The translations under genes were made by a program, and so were the position numbers. A model generated the notes under the pieces. The model had not been told where the DNA came from. It searched no databases and saw only the letters and a list, made by a program, of their open reading frames with translations. This document shows, piece after piece, positions 31,865 to 38,261 of a stretch of 40,917 bases of DNA; position 1 is the first letter of the stretch, and every line of letters starts with the position of its first letter. The stretch comes from a virus. Location of the stretch: IMG/VR virus record IMGVR_UViG_3300021062_000008, positions 1 to 40,917 of that record, one strand, 5' to 3'.

Positions 31865-32611
31865 ATGAATTTTGATCAGTACCCTTCCCCCCACTTCACT
31901 AAAGGCCGACTATGGTTTTTCAAGCCGACCTTTATCGGTATCCACTGGATTAACGGTCCCCTAGCTGCCGCGGACGCAGTCTTTACGAACAAAGACTTAG
32001 GTAAAAAAGGCACGCCCTGGGCCAAAGAAAAACCACGCAGCGCCCACATTGGCGTAGGTGGTCAGTACGCCCACCAATACGTCGACTTCAAAGACACCGC
32101 CTGGACCCTTGGTCACTGGTTCGGTAATCTTCAGTCGGTCAATATTGAGTTAGAAGGTGGCGTTGACCTTCCGGTTAGTGATGACACGTACGACAAGGCC
32201 GGCGAAGCTATTTCTGAAGTCTGGCTACAGTGTCCTAGCATTCCTCGTAAACGCGAAGCACTACGGCCCCACTACCACTTCAAGAACACCGCTTGCCCTG
32301 GCAGCGTCAATATTGATCGTCTGTTCCAGATCGCCATGGCTCACTACGTTCGACGTACTGCCGCACCGAACCCACAGCCTCAACCACAAGTTGGCGGCGG
32401 TATGGTCACTGACGGCTTTCCTAAGACCGTTGTAGCCGTTGCAGGGGCCCGCAGACGGTCCGAAACCAACACCAGCGCCCAAATCTTCGAACAGTACAAA
32501 AAAGACACCAACGTGCAGGTAGTCGGTGTCGTACAGGGTGAAAACGTAAACGGTAGTACTGAATGGTACAACACCGGTTACGGCTACATCTGGAAAGGGG
32601 CTACAAAATGA
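31865..32611 (+). CDS. Endolysin: N-acetylmuramoyl-L-alanine amidase plus SH3-like domain, 248 aa
   Basis: ATG 31865 follows GGGGGCGGGT. Residues 20-160 are an Amidase_2 (T7 lysozyme-type) domain: zinc ligands His27 (FIGIHW), His136 (RPHYH) and Cys144 (TACPG) have the family spacing (His to Cys eight residues). Residues about 185-248 (VAVAGARRRSETNTSA, then VQVVGVVQGENVNGSTEWY) form an SH3-type wall-binding domain with the WYN-type end. It cuts the bond between muramic acid and the stem peptide. No signal peptide, so it needs a holin. Confidence 0.88.
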   Translation: MNFDQYPSPHFTKGRLWFFKPTFIGIHWINGPLAAADAVFTNKDLGKKGTPWAKEKPRSAHIGVGGQYAHQYVDFKDTAWTLGHWFGNLQSVNIELEGGVDLPVSDDTYDKAGEAISEVWLQCPSIPRKREALRPHYHFKNTACPGSVNIDRLFQIAMAHYVRRTAAPNPQPQPQVGGGMVTDGFPKTVVAVAGARRRSETNTSAQIFEQYKKDTNVQVVGVVQGENVNGSTEWYNTGYGYIWKGATK

Positions 32612-32901
32612 AATTGACTGATCCCCTTGGCCAAAAGTTCGGCACGGTCTTTTCCTTCGTCACAGTCATAGTCGTTACTGGCTGGGTCGCCATTAAGGTC
32701 ATGGAAGCCTATTCCCTGATCTTCCTAGGCCAACCAGTCCACTTCGACCAGAACCTTGATAACGCGGTCATTGGTTTGCTTCTTGGTTACTTCGGCTTCC
32801 GAAAGAACCAGAACGCCCAGATCGCTGAAAAGATCGGCGCTGAATTACGCAACCTAACAGACGACGAATCCACTAGAAAAACGCCAGAAGTTGGTGGATA
32901 A
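32608..32901 (+). CDS. Two-segment membrane protein, probable holin, 97 aa
   Basis: ATG 32608 overlaps the amidase stop (ATGA). Residues 11-36 form one membrane helix (VFSFVTVIVVTGWVAIKV); a second, weaker one is near 50-60 (AVIGLLLGYFGF). A basic, then polar C-terminal tail follows. This resembles holins encoded after the endolysin. Confidence 0.6.
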   Translation: MKLTDPLGQKFGTVFSFVTVIVVTGWVAIKVMEAYSLIFLGQPVHFDQNLDNAVIGLLLGYFGFRKNQNAQIAEKIGAELRNLTDDESTRKTPEVGG

Positions 32902-32933
32902 TTAGGCTGTCTGATTAGCAGACAAGGACGAAC

Positions 32934-32959
32934 AAACCCCTGTCCCCACGGGGGTTTTT
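32934..32959 (+). terminator. Intrinsic terminator of the late operon
   Basis: AAACCCC (32934-32940) pairs with GGGGTTT (32951-32957), followed by TTTTT. A second hairpin, TGTCTG-ATTAG-CAGACA (32909-32925), lies just upstream. Confidence 0.85.
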
Positions 32960-32977
32960 CGTGTTCAGGTTCAGCTA

Positions 32978-33006
32978 TTGACACCGCTTGCCCGCCAGGA
33001 TACGCT
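32978..33006 (+). promoter_or_regulatory. Promoter of the stand-alone RNA
   Basis: TTGACA (32978-32983), 17 bp and TACGCT (33001-33006). No operator motif is present in the spacer, unlike the early promoters. Confidence 0.75.
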
Positions 33007-33012
33007 AGTACT

Positions 33013-33252
33013 TGACGGGGCGACCTGCCGCGCTGGGAATACGGAAATTACCAGCAATTCACCTGCCGACTGTCCAATTCCGTTGTCGCAGTCATTGCCA
33101 GGCCCGCAAGGATAGGTCCTAGACCAAACGATGGCCACTAAGCCCCTAGGCTAGCAATAGCCGACCATGGTTTCGAAAAGTGTTACTAAGGAAACCCCGA
33201 AAATCCACTTCAGGAATCAGCAAAAAGGCCCAGTAGCAATACTGGACTTTTT
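33013..33252 (+). ncRNA. Candidate structured small RNA, about 240 nt, family unknown
   Basis: It has its own promoter (32978-33006) and intrinsic terminator (CCAGTA-GCAA-TACTGG, 33230-33245, then TTTTT) and holds no ORF with a ribosome site. Internal pairings: GCGAC/GTCGC, GCTGG/CCAGC interleaved with ACGGAA/TTCCGT (pseudoknot-like), GGCTA-GCAA-TAGCC (33160-33173) closed by ATGG/CCAT, and GGTTTC/GAAACC nested in AAGTG/CACTT. Two GCAA tetraloops are notable. tmRNA, RNase P and 6S landmarks were not seen. It may be a regulatory or anti-defence phage RNA. Confidence 0.6.
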
Positions 33253-33322
33253 GTTTACATAGAAAGTCGACATAGTTTCCGTTATGTTTACATAGGACCG
33301 GTACGACGCGAGAATACCGGTC
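33253..33322. repeat. Direct and inverted repeats downstream of the small RNA
   Basis: GTTTACATAG occurs at 33253-33262 and 33286-33295, and GACCGGTA (33296-33303) is a perfect inverted partner of TACCGGTC (33315-33322). The latter may act as the minus-strand stop hairpin for the 48-aa gene; the terminator at 33230-33252 also has T-runs on both strands. Confidence 0.5.
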
Positions 33323-33328
33323 CCCTAT

Positions 33329-33475
33329 TTAGTTCTCGTCACCTTCTTCGGGATTTTCCTGGCCGTCACCGCGTCCGGTAGCGGCAACAGTTGGAACCGG
33401 CTTCCCTTCTTCCTGGTTGTCTTCCGGCTGTTCTTCCACGGGTTGGTGCTGGTGGTCCATTTCTTCGTCTGCCAT
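33329..33475 (-). CDS. Small acidic protein, 48 aa
   Basis: ATG 33475 (MADEEMDHQH) follows AGGAGGCCAGCC; a longer in-frame start at 33538 lacks a ribosome site. The chain is almost entirely Glu, Asp, Gln and Pro, thus disordered, and could act as a DNA mimic or buffering peptide. Divergent from the zinc-finger gene at 33561; an extended -10 (TGTTATGCT) on the minus strand may drive it. Confidence 0.55.
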   Translation of the reverse strand: MADEEMDHQHQPVEEQPEDNQEEGKPVPTVAATGRGDGQENPEEGDEN

Positions 33476-33524
33476 GGCTGGCCTCCTATCAACTTCATGG
33501 TCCCCTAATTTGGGTAGCATAACA

Positions 33525-33554
33525 TTGGAAAAAATCATAAGGGGGGTTTATAGT
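33525..33554 (+). promoter_or_regulatory. Rightward promoter with operator; predicted leaderless start
   Basis: TTGGAA (33525-33530), 18 bp and TATAGT (33549-33554), followed by six bases and ATG 33561. GGGGGGTT ends the spacer directly before the -10 box, the same geometry as at 473-502 and 23253-23282. Confidence 0.8.
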
Positions 33555-33560
33555 GGAAGT

Positions 33561-33878
33561 ATGAATAAGCCTTTAGTAAGTCCCGAACGTATGTGCCGTT
33601 GGTGCAAACAAAAAGAAAAAGGCGTTAATGCCTTTAATTGGTGTGATGATTGTTACAAGAAGGATTTAGAAGAAGCCCAGCGCGGTCCTGCCCTTAAACC
33701 TTCAAAAGTCGCGAAGTTCGCGATTCCGCCGAAGCCCATTTCTGACGATATTCTTCAAAATTCCAAGCCGGAAGACGATCCTGACACGACTGAAAACCAG
33801 AATGATACAAAGCGTTCGATTTTTCCATGGCTAGATCGAATTCCGTCGTCCGAACCCCCAACGTGGGAATCGGAATAG
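33561..33878 (+). CDS. Small zinc-finger protein, 105 aa, leaderless
   Basis: The start lies six bases after the -10 box, so a leaderless mRNA is predicted. Residues 11-30 contain CRWC and CDDC, a treble-clef or ribbon zinc site, then a Lys/Pro-rich linker and a disordered acidic end. Its last 185 bases (33694-33878) run antisense to the end of the patatin gene. It could be a regulator or an early host-takeover protein. Confidence 0.65.
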   Translation: MNKPLVSPERMCRWCKQKEKGVNAFNWCDDCYKKDLEEAQRGPALKPSKVAKFAIPPKPISDDILQNSKPEDDPDTTENQNDTKRSIFPWLDRIPSSEPPTWESE

Positions 33879-34650
33879 TACGGGCAAAATCTGAATCTGT
33901 AATATAGCGTTGATCATGCGCTTCCATCATGGTCCCTACAATGGCGTGCAGCATCGACAGCGGGCCATTTATTTTGTGTGACTGATCTAATTTAGGGTCC
34001 ACTAATTTAAACCCAACTGTTGGGCAAGGTTCGTCTTTTTCGTCGAATATCCAAACTGGGTAGTTCGACAGCATTCCCCCATCGACAATATAGGACTGGT
34101 TCAATCGGACCGGTTCAAAAAAGTATGGAATCGACATCGACATGCGCACGGCCTTAGCCACGCTAAACTTGTCAGGATCAATCCCATAATCTTTTAAGGC
34201 TTCGGGTAGTACCAGCATGACACCACGGGTTATATCTGAAGCAATTACTTGTAATCTATATCTTTTCCTGGGATTTTGCGTAGACGCGTCCCAAACAAGA
34301 TCACCGAACGTCTTCACGCCCTTGGCCGCCAACAACTCCCGAAGCCAAGCTTCAAAGTAATTACCTTCATAAATCCCCTTTTCCCAAATTACGCTCAATG
34401 ATGGTCCCACGAGTGGTAGACGGTCTACCCAGTCTTTATCTTTGAATTTAAGGTACTCAATAGTTCGCATGATGTCAGTTAATTCATGGGCGTTATAGCC
34501 GGCTGCAATAAGGGCGGCAACGATCGCACCGGCAGATGTGCCAGCTACACGATCAAAGACGTAGTCCTGTTCAAAGGCTGAAGCTACAGCCCCAACTAGG
34601 CCAACACCCTTGACCCCACCACCTTCAAATACACCGTTAATTCTATTCAT
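33694..34650 (-). CDS. Patatin-like phospholipase, 318 aa
   Basis: All family motifs are present: glycine-rich oxyanion loop GGGVKG (10-15), nucleophile elbow GTSAG with Ser39, and DGG with catalytic Asp190 in VDGGMLSNYPVWIF. It is a Ser-Asp dyad acyl hydrolase predicted to cut membrane lipids or lysophospholipids. No signal peptide is seen, so it acts from the cytoplasm unless exported. It has its own leaderless-type promoter, divergent from the 116-aa gene. Similar enzymes serve bacterial CBASS systems as lipid-cutting effectors (CapV), but no cyclase is present here. A phage role could be host membrane attack, superinfection exclusion or vesicle release. Confidence 0.88.
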   Translation of the reverse strand: MNRINGVFEGGGVKGVGLVGAVASAFEQDYVFDRVAGTSAGAIVAALIAAGYNAHELTDIMRTIEYLKFKDKDWVDRLPLVGPSLSVIWEKGIYEGNYFEAWLRELLAAKGVKTFGDLVWDASTQNPRKRYRLQVIASDITRGVMLVLPEALKDYGIDPDKFSVAKAVRMSMSIPYFFEPVRLNQSYIVDGGMLSNYPVWIFDEKDEPCPTVGFKLVDPKLDQSHKINGPLSMLHAIVGTMMEAHDQRYITDSDFARTIPIPTLGVRTTEFDLAMEKSNALYHSGFQSCQDRLPAWNFEEYRQKWASAESRTSRLLKV

Positions 34651-34684
34651 AGGACTAGTATAGCTTGTTTGGTAAACTAGGAAA
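34651..34684. promoter_or_regulatory. Back-to-back divergent leaderless promoters
   Basis: Only 34 bp separate two opposite start codons. Leftwards, TATACT (34662-34657) lies six bases from ATG 34650 with -35 TTTTCC; rightwards, TAAACT (34673-34678, with TG-type extension) lies six bases from ATG 34685. The -35 zone of each overlaps the other's start, so the two promoters probably compete for polymerase. No C5/G5 operator is present. Confidence 0.7.
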
Positions 34685-35035
34685 ATGGCGCGTAAGAAAA
34701 CTGATACAATTGATCTTGAGGAACCTTTTATGCCTTTCCTAACCAGATTGCCAAGGGACGACTATTTTTATGGGGAAAAGCCGATTATCGGCCTCCCCTT
34801 TTTGGCTGTCTGCTACGAAGGCGTCCAGAAGCTTCGAACTGAACATCTGGCCCTAAGCCTGCCTAGCAGCGGGTTATCCTACGAAGAACGTAAGGCCCAC
34901 GAGCAAGCGGAACGTGAATGTTCTTGGGTTATTGACGGCATTATAAAGCTTCGCCATCAAATAAAGCCGTACAAAGACGGCGTTGTTTTAGACTTTCAAA
35001 AAGGTGTACTAGACGAAAAAACTAAGCGTTATTAA
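34685..35035 (+). CDS. Hypothetical protein, 116 aa
   Basis: Start codon six bases after a -10 box (AGGAAA between could also serve as a weak ribosome site). The protein has a basic start (MARKKTDTIDLEEP), a middle LPRDDYFYGEKPIIGLPFLAV and a helical C-terminus with Lys-rich end. Divergent to the patatin and convergent to the HNH gene (14-base tail overlap). Could be an immunity or repressor partner of the patatin, but nothing in the sequence proves it. Confidence 0.65.
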   Translation: MARKKTDTIDLEEPFMPFLTRLPRDDYFYGEKPIIGLPFLAVCYEGVQKLRTEHLALSLPSSGLSYEERKAHEQAERECSWVIDGIIKLRHQIKPYKDGVVLDFQKGVLDEKTKRY

Positions 35036-35390
35036 GACGTTCGATCTCTTTTTTCAAGTAAATACACAACATTTCCACATCGATCGGCGACTTGTCCACA
35101 TACATCGCCATCATTTTTAGGCGTTGCAGTCTTTGTGGCGGCAGTTTTTCTTCCAACCAATCTTTGGCTTCCATGGGGTGTTTGTGCCACCAAAACAAAT
35201 GACAGCCGTTGCACAGTGTCTTGATGTTATCAAGTTCGAACTCCATCTTTCGGTACTTCCCTTTCGGATATATATGGGAAGCCTGCAAGTAGTCAGTTCG
35301 ACCACACCGTAGGCAACGGCCGCCATCTCGTAGCAACATAGCTTCGCGCAGAAGCGCGTTTAGTTTGGCACGATCGGATTTTGAAATCAT
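35022..35390 (-). CDS. HNH/NinG-like nuclease-fold protein, 122 aa
   Basis: CLRCGRTDYLQASHIYPKGK (residues 26-45) and CNGCHLFWWHKHP (about 62-74) give the zinc pairs and the His-Asn-His-like core seen in NinG/Rap and HNH proteins: ASHIYP supplies the first His and DNIKTLCNGCH the Asn and last His. NinG proteins act in recombination of phage genomes, HNH nucleases cut DNA. It joins the previous gene by TAATG. Confidence 0.75.
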   Translation of the reverse strand: MISKSDRAKLNALLREAMLLRDGGRCLRCGRTDYLQASHIYPKGKYRKMEFELDNIKTLCNGCHLFWWHKHPMEAKDWLEEKLPPQRLQRLKMMAMYVDKSPIDVEMLCIYLKKEIERLNNA

Positions 35391-35629
35391 TAGTCAGCTA
35401 CAGTAGGACTGGCAGAAGGACTAACGGTAGCTTTTGGGCTAACGCTAGCAGCTGGGCTAGTGGTGGCTACAGGGGATACGCTGGGCGTAGCTTCCGTTGT
35501 AGCACTCACCGATGGGGTCGGGACTACTTCTGGTTGGTCCGCTGTGCGGCCCTTGAAGAAATAGATGACACCTGCGACCACTAAGGCCGCAACCAACGCG
35601 ACTACCAGTTTTGTGTTTTTGTCGGACAT
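35390..35629 (-). CDS. Membrane-anchored Ser/Thr/Pro-rich protein, 79 aa
   Basis: SD AAGGAGGGC precedes ATG 35629. Residues 8-25 form one membrane helix (LVVALVAALVVAGVIYFF); the outer 50 residues are Ser/Thr/Ala/Pro/Val repeats (SPVATTSPAASVSP type) like a mucin or cell-wall spanning stalk. It could be an exclusion, spanin-like or surface protein and is a plausible glycosylation acceptor, but that is inference. Confidence 0.65.
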   Translation of the reverse strand: MSDKNTKLVVALVAALVVAGVIYFFKGRTADQPEVVPTPSVSATTEATPSVSPVATTSPAASVSPKATVSPSASPTVAD

Positions 35630-35694
35630 ATAATGCCCTCCTTGCTTATGAATATCGACCTATCTACATAGACGATAGCACTGCAATTTGGCAA

Positions 35695-35793
35695 TTACCA
35701 GCCCAACTGGTTAGCGATTGAAACGTACAGAATGAACAGCATTACAGGAAGGGCAACGTAGTAAAAGCCCGTCGGTCTGTGTTGCTTTTTCAT
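35695..35793 (-). CDS. Small membrane peptide, 32 aa
   Basis: ATG 35793 follows AAGGGGGATA, a strong ribosome site. A basic start (MKKQHRPTG) and one span (FYYVALPVMLFILYVSIA) predict a short single-pass peptide. It fills the gap between the mucin-like and the Acb2/Tad1-like genes. Confidence 0.6.
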   Translation of the reverse strand: MKKQHRPTGFYYVALPVMLFILYVSIANQLGW

Positions 35794-35805
35794 TATCCCC
35801 CTTGA

Positions 35806-36228
35806 TTAGTTTGACCAGGTAGCGGCTTTGACGGCCCACATTTGAGCGGTCTGTGCTTCGGTGATAGCAATAGACATCATTCGTTTTACTTCTGGATCAA
35901 GTCCTGGTGTAGCGTTTCGGTGAAAGTCGCACAGATCAATAAATTTTGCAGCGGCTTGTTTTAACTCGTTTACCATCTCATTGTTTGAGGGATTAAAGGT
36001 CAGACCGACTGCCTTTTCGCCGTAGGTTAGTTCGCGTTCTTCCATTATGTTCCTTTCTGGGGTGTAATCCCCTTTTATTAGCTTGAAGTGTTGTAAAGGG
36101 GTTTGTGCCTTAAGCACTGGTCCCCTGCCGTCTTTTTGGAAATACCAATCAGTGTTGCTATTGATCTTTACTATTTCCAGCCAGGCTTGAAAGTAGTCGC
36201 TCCAGACCAAATCACCTACCTTAGCCAT
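35806..36228 (-). CDS. Acb2/Tad1-like cyclic-nucleotide sponge candidate with N-terminal extension, 140 aa
   Basis: Residues 62-140 match the pattern I know for Acb2/Tad1 hairpin proteins: ELTYGEKAVGLTFNPSNNE, then LKQAAAKFIDLCD, then MSIAITEAQTAQMWAVKAAT. Known members bind cyclic oligonucleotides or gcADPR and block CBASS or Thoeris signalling. Residues 1-61 form a separate beta-rich unit (VGDLVWSDYFQAWLEIVKI). An internal ATG at 36045 with AGAAAGGAACATA upstream would yield the 79-residue sponge domain alone. Either two in-frame products or a recent fusion of two genes. It is coupled to the prohibitin upstream by one base. Confidence 0.7.
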   Translation of the reverse strand: MAKVGDLVWSDYFQAWLEIVKINSNTDWYFQKDGRGPVLKAQTPLQHFKLIKGDYTPERNIMEERELTYGEKAVGLTFNPSNNEMVNELKQAAAKFIDLCDFHRNATPGLDPEVKRMMSIAITEAQTAQMWAVKAATWSN

Positions 36229-37052
36229 TATTTATTCATAGGGATACCGAAGACGTTGTTCGCACCAACAACAGTCGGCATGACCCCGTTCCACTTTTCG
36301 ATAGCCATCTTCTGAAGGATTTCAGCAGTCAAGCTTTCGCGTTGTGCCTGTTGAGCTTCGGCTTGCTTACGTGCGCGTTCCAATTCATAGCCTGCCCGTT
36401 CGGCTTCCTGTTGGGCGACCTGCTTAGATTCGATTGCTTTGTTGAATTCGTCAGAAAATTGGAAGTTCACAATCGACAAATCATCTAGGACAATACCCCG
36501 TGGTTCCAGGCGATCAGCAAGCAACTTCCGTGCCACTTCTTTTACTTCCGCCCGCTTAGTTAGCAATTCAGCGGCGTTAAACTGGGCGGTACTGGCCTTA
36601 AACACTTCTTGGACAGCCGGATCGATGATCCTATTGCGATAGTCTGTTCCTAGGTTCTGGAAGATGTGACCGACTTTACCGCGTTCCAAGTGATAGTTGA
36701 CGGCTAGTTTTGCTTTGACGTCCTGTAGGTCTTTCGTGGCGGCTTGGGCTTCCGCTTCTTCCTTCTGGACCCGAATATCAAAATCCGTCACAGCTTCAAA
36801 GGGATACGGGGCTTTAATGTGAAGACCTGGTTCCATCTCGCGTCCGGTTACTTTTCCGAAGCTGGTTACAACCCCGACAGTACCCGTCCCTATCCCTGCG
36901 AACATGGTAGAAAGCCAAAACAGGCCAATGATTCCAAGAACCCCTGCGACGATCATGCGGTTGTAGTGGTAGACCCGTTCAATCCCTTCAACTTCCCCGT
37001 CCTGGTCATAATCGTACTTTTTCGTTTTGTAGTCCGTATAAAATAATCCCAT
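36228..37052 (-). CDS. Prohibitin/SPFH-domain membrane protein, 274 aa
   Basis: A membrane helix (residues about 33-55, RMIVAGVLGIIGLFWLSTMFAG split by turns) is followed by GTVGVVTSFGKVTGREMEPGLHIKAPYPFE and the SPFH core to about 190 (DDLSIVNFQFSDEFNKAI), then an Ala/Gln/Glu/Arg-rich coiled coil of ring-forming SPFH proteins and a short end. Host SPFH proteins organise membrane microdomains and FtsH. A phage copy may protect phage proteins from FtsH or remodel the envelope. Confidence 0.85.
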   Translation of the reverse strand: MGLFYTDYKTKKYDYDQDGEVEGIERVYHYNRMIVAGVLGIIGLFWLSTMFAGIGTGTVGVVTSFGKVTGREMEPGLHIKAPYPFEAVTDFDIRVQKEEAEAQAATKDLQDVKAKLAVNYHLERGKVGHIFQNLGTDYRNRIIDPAVQEVFKASTAQFNAAELLTKRAEVKEVARKLLADRLEPRGIVLDDLSIVNFQFSDEFNKAIESKQVAQQEAERAGYELERARKQAEAQQAQRESLTAEILQKMAIEKWNGVMPTVVGANNVFGIPMNK

Positions 37053-37056
37053 GGTA

Positions 37057-37410
37057 TTACCTCAATGCACTTATTAATAACATTAGCCCTAGTAGCGCTA
37101 CGACAAACGCTACAGTCGCCTTACCAAGATAGCTGTCGCTTTCCATACTGGCAATCACTTGCTTGGCTGTTTCAGCTTTCTCAACAGGTGCGTAGGCAGC
37201 CATTTTACGCATTTCCATATCGTCCTGGATTGATTCGATGGCTGGTGTTGGTAATAAGTTGGCCTTTTCCCGTGCGACCAGCGTCTTGTGATCGTCTAGT
37301 TCGAACTCACCTTTTAAGTCTTCCGGTTCTACTTCCACCATTTCCGCTACTGGTGTAGCTTCTACGTCGGCCTTACGTCGCCGTCTGGCTGTGGATTTTC
37401 TTCTAGCCAT
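37057..37410 (-). CDS. Tail-anchored membrane protein, 117 aa
   Basis: ATG 37410 (MARRKSTARRRRK) follows AGGAGGTCAAAA; the longer 37461 start runs into the next gene. A very basic N-terminus and an acidic centre are followed by a single C-terminal span (VAFVVALLGLMLLISAL) ending in Arg, so the body faces the cytoplasm. It ends four bases before the prohibitin start, suggesting a shared membrane complex. Confidence 0.7.
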   Translation of the reverse strand: MARRKSTARRRRKADVEATPVAEMVEVEPEDLKGEFELDDHKTLVAREKANLLPTPAIESIQDDMEMRKMAAYAPVEKAETAKQVIASMESDSYLGKATVAFVVALLGLMLLISALR

Positions 37411-37715
37411 TTTTGACCTCCTGATGTTTTCCATTGATATTCGATTATGTTGCCCTTCCAAGCTTCCATACCGTTTATCTGGAACAGGACGTCTAGCGAC
37501 TTATGGCCGTGGTAGGCCCAGGCTTCCATGCCATGGACCAGGGCGTTGCCATATATCCCCTTCAGATACGGGTGAAACAAACACAGCTTGTAATGTTCGT
37601 TATTGATGATGTTATCGTTTGGCGCGCCAACAAAAAGACGTTTTCGTAGATGGCCAGCCAGCATTGCGCGGGCTTCCATGATGCGTAGCTTTTTTATTGG
37701 CTTAAGGTGTTCCAC
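37362..37715 (-). CDS. Hypothetical protein, 117 aa
   Basis: The first ATG at 37715 lies in a run of overlapping genes; it overlaps the tail-anchored gene by 49 bases. The middle has HPYLKGIYGNALVHGMEAW and a repeated GMEAW string. No motif or membrane span is evident. Confidence 0.6.
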   Translation of the reverse strand: MEHLKPIKKLRIMEARAMLAGHLRKRLFVGAPNDNIINNEHYKLCLFHPYLKGIYGNALVHGMEAWAYHGHKSLDVLFQINGMEAWKGNIIEYQWKTSGGQKWLEENPQPDGDVRPT

Positions 37716-37905
37716 TGTTGGCCTTTGCTAAGGCTTTCTTTTGGCAGTCAGGATTATCATTGCAGTATTTTAGGTTGCGATCCGCTTCCCCACCTAAGTC
37801 CCGCCACTTTTCGAAACCTTTTAACGGATAAGTTAGGACGTTGATTTTGTCGTCGGGCCGAATCGACCTACATATTTCGCAGGGCCACGTTAATTCTTCC
37901 ACCAT
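37702..37905 (-). CDS. Small zinc-finger protein, 67 aa
   Basis: ATG 37905 (MVEELTW) follows GAGGAGGAAGCC; the longer 37950 start is less likely. CEIC (residues 9-12) and CNDNPDC (about 50-56) give a four-Cys zinc site, with IRPDDKINVLTYPL between, a pattern common in small phage proteins. Confidence 0.65.
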   Translation of the reverse strand: MVEELTWPCEICRSIRPDDKINVLTYPLKGFEKWRDLGGEADRNLKYCNDNPDCQKKALAKANSGTP

Positions 37906-37942
37906 TGGCTTCCTCCTCGCTTTGGGCCATAAGTAGCCCTGG

Positions 37943-38251
37943 CTAATCATTGAATAATTCCCGCATGATGCGCTTCATTTTTTTGCTTTCCATCATTTTG
38001 CTGTTTACCCCACTGATGATGTACTGGTGAACCTCAAGTTCAATCTTGCGCTTAATTTTCGGCAGCTGTTCAGCAAGGTCCCGCGGCTCAACGTCGTGAT
38101 CGGCCAAGGCTTGCATCAGGGCATCGTCATCGAAGTTGATCTTAATACTTTTAATTCTCATTCCGTCGAGAACCATTTGGTAATTTTTTTCCATGGCTTT
38201 TTCGGCCATCTTTTCCATCTTCTTCAACATTTCCAGTAAAGGATTTTTCAC
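37943..38251 (-). CDS. Hypothetical Lys/Met-rich helical protein, 102 aa
   Basis: GTG 38251 follows TTAGGAGGGACAAG. The first 30 residues are a helix (LLEMLKKMEKMAEKAMEKNY), followed by an IKINFDDDALMQALAD segment. Function unknown. Confidence 0.6.
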   Translation of the reverse strand: MKNPLLEMLKKMEKMAEKAMEKNYQMVLDGMRIKSIKINFDDDALMQALADHDVEPRDLAEQLPKIKRKIELEVHQYIISGVNSKMMESKKMKRIMRELFND

Positions 38252-38261
38252 CTTGTCCCTC

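Noticed and set aside
35785-35810. Another C5/G5 operator (TCAAGGGGGATAATG on minus strand)
   Set aside because: It is a ribosome site before ATG 35793 and lacks the TTTA arm and promoter boxes.
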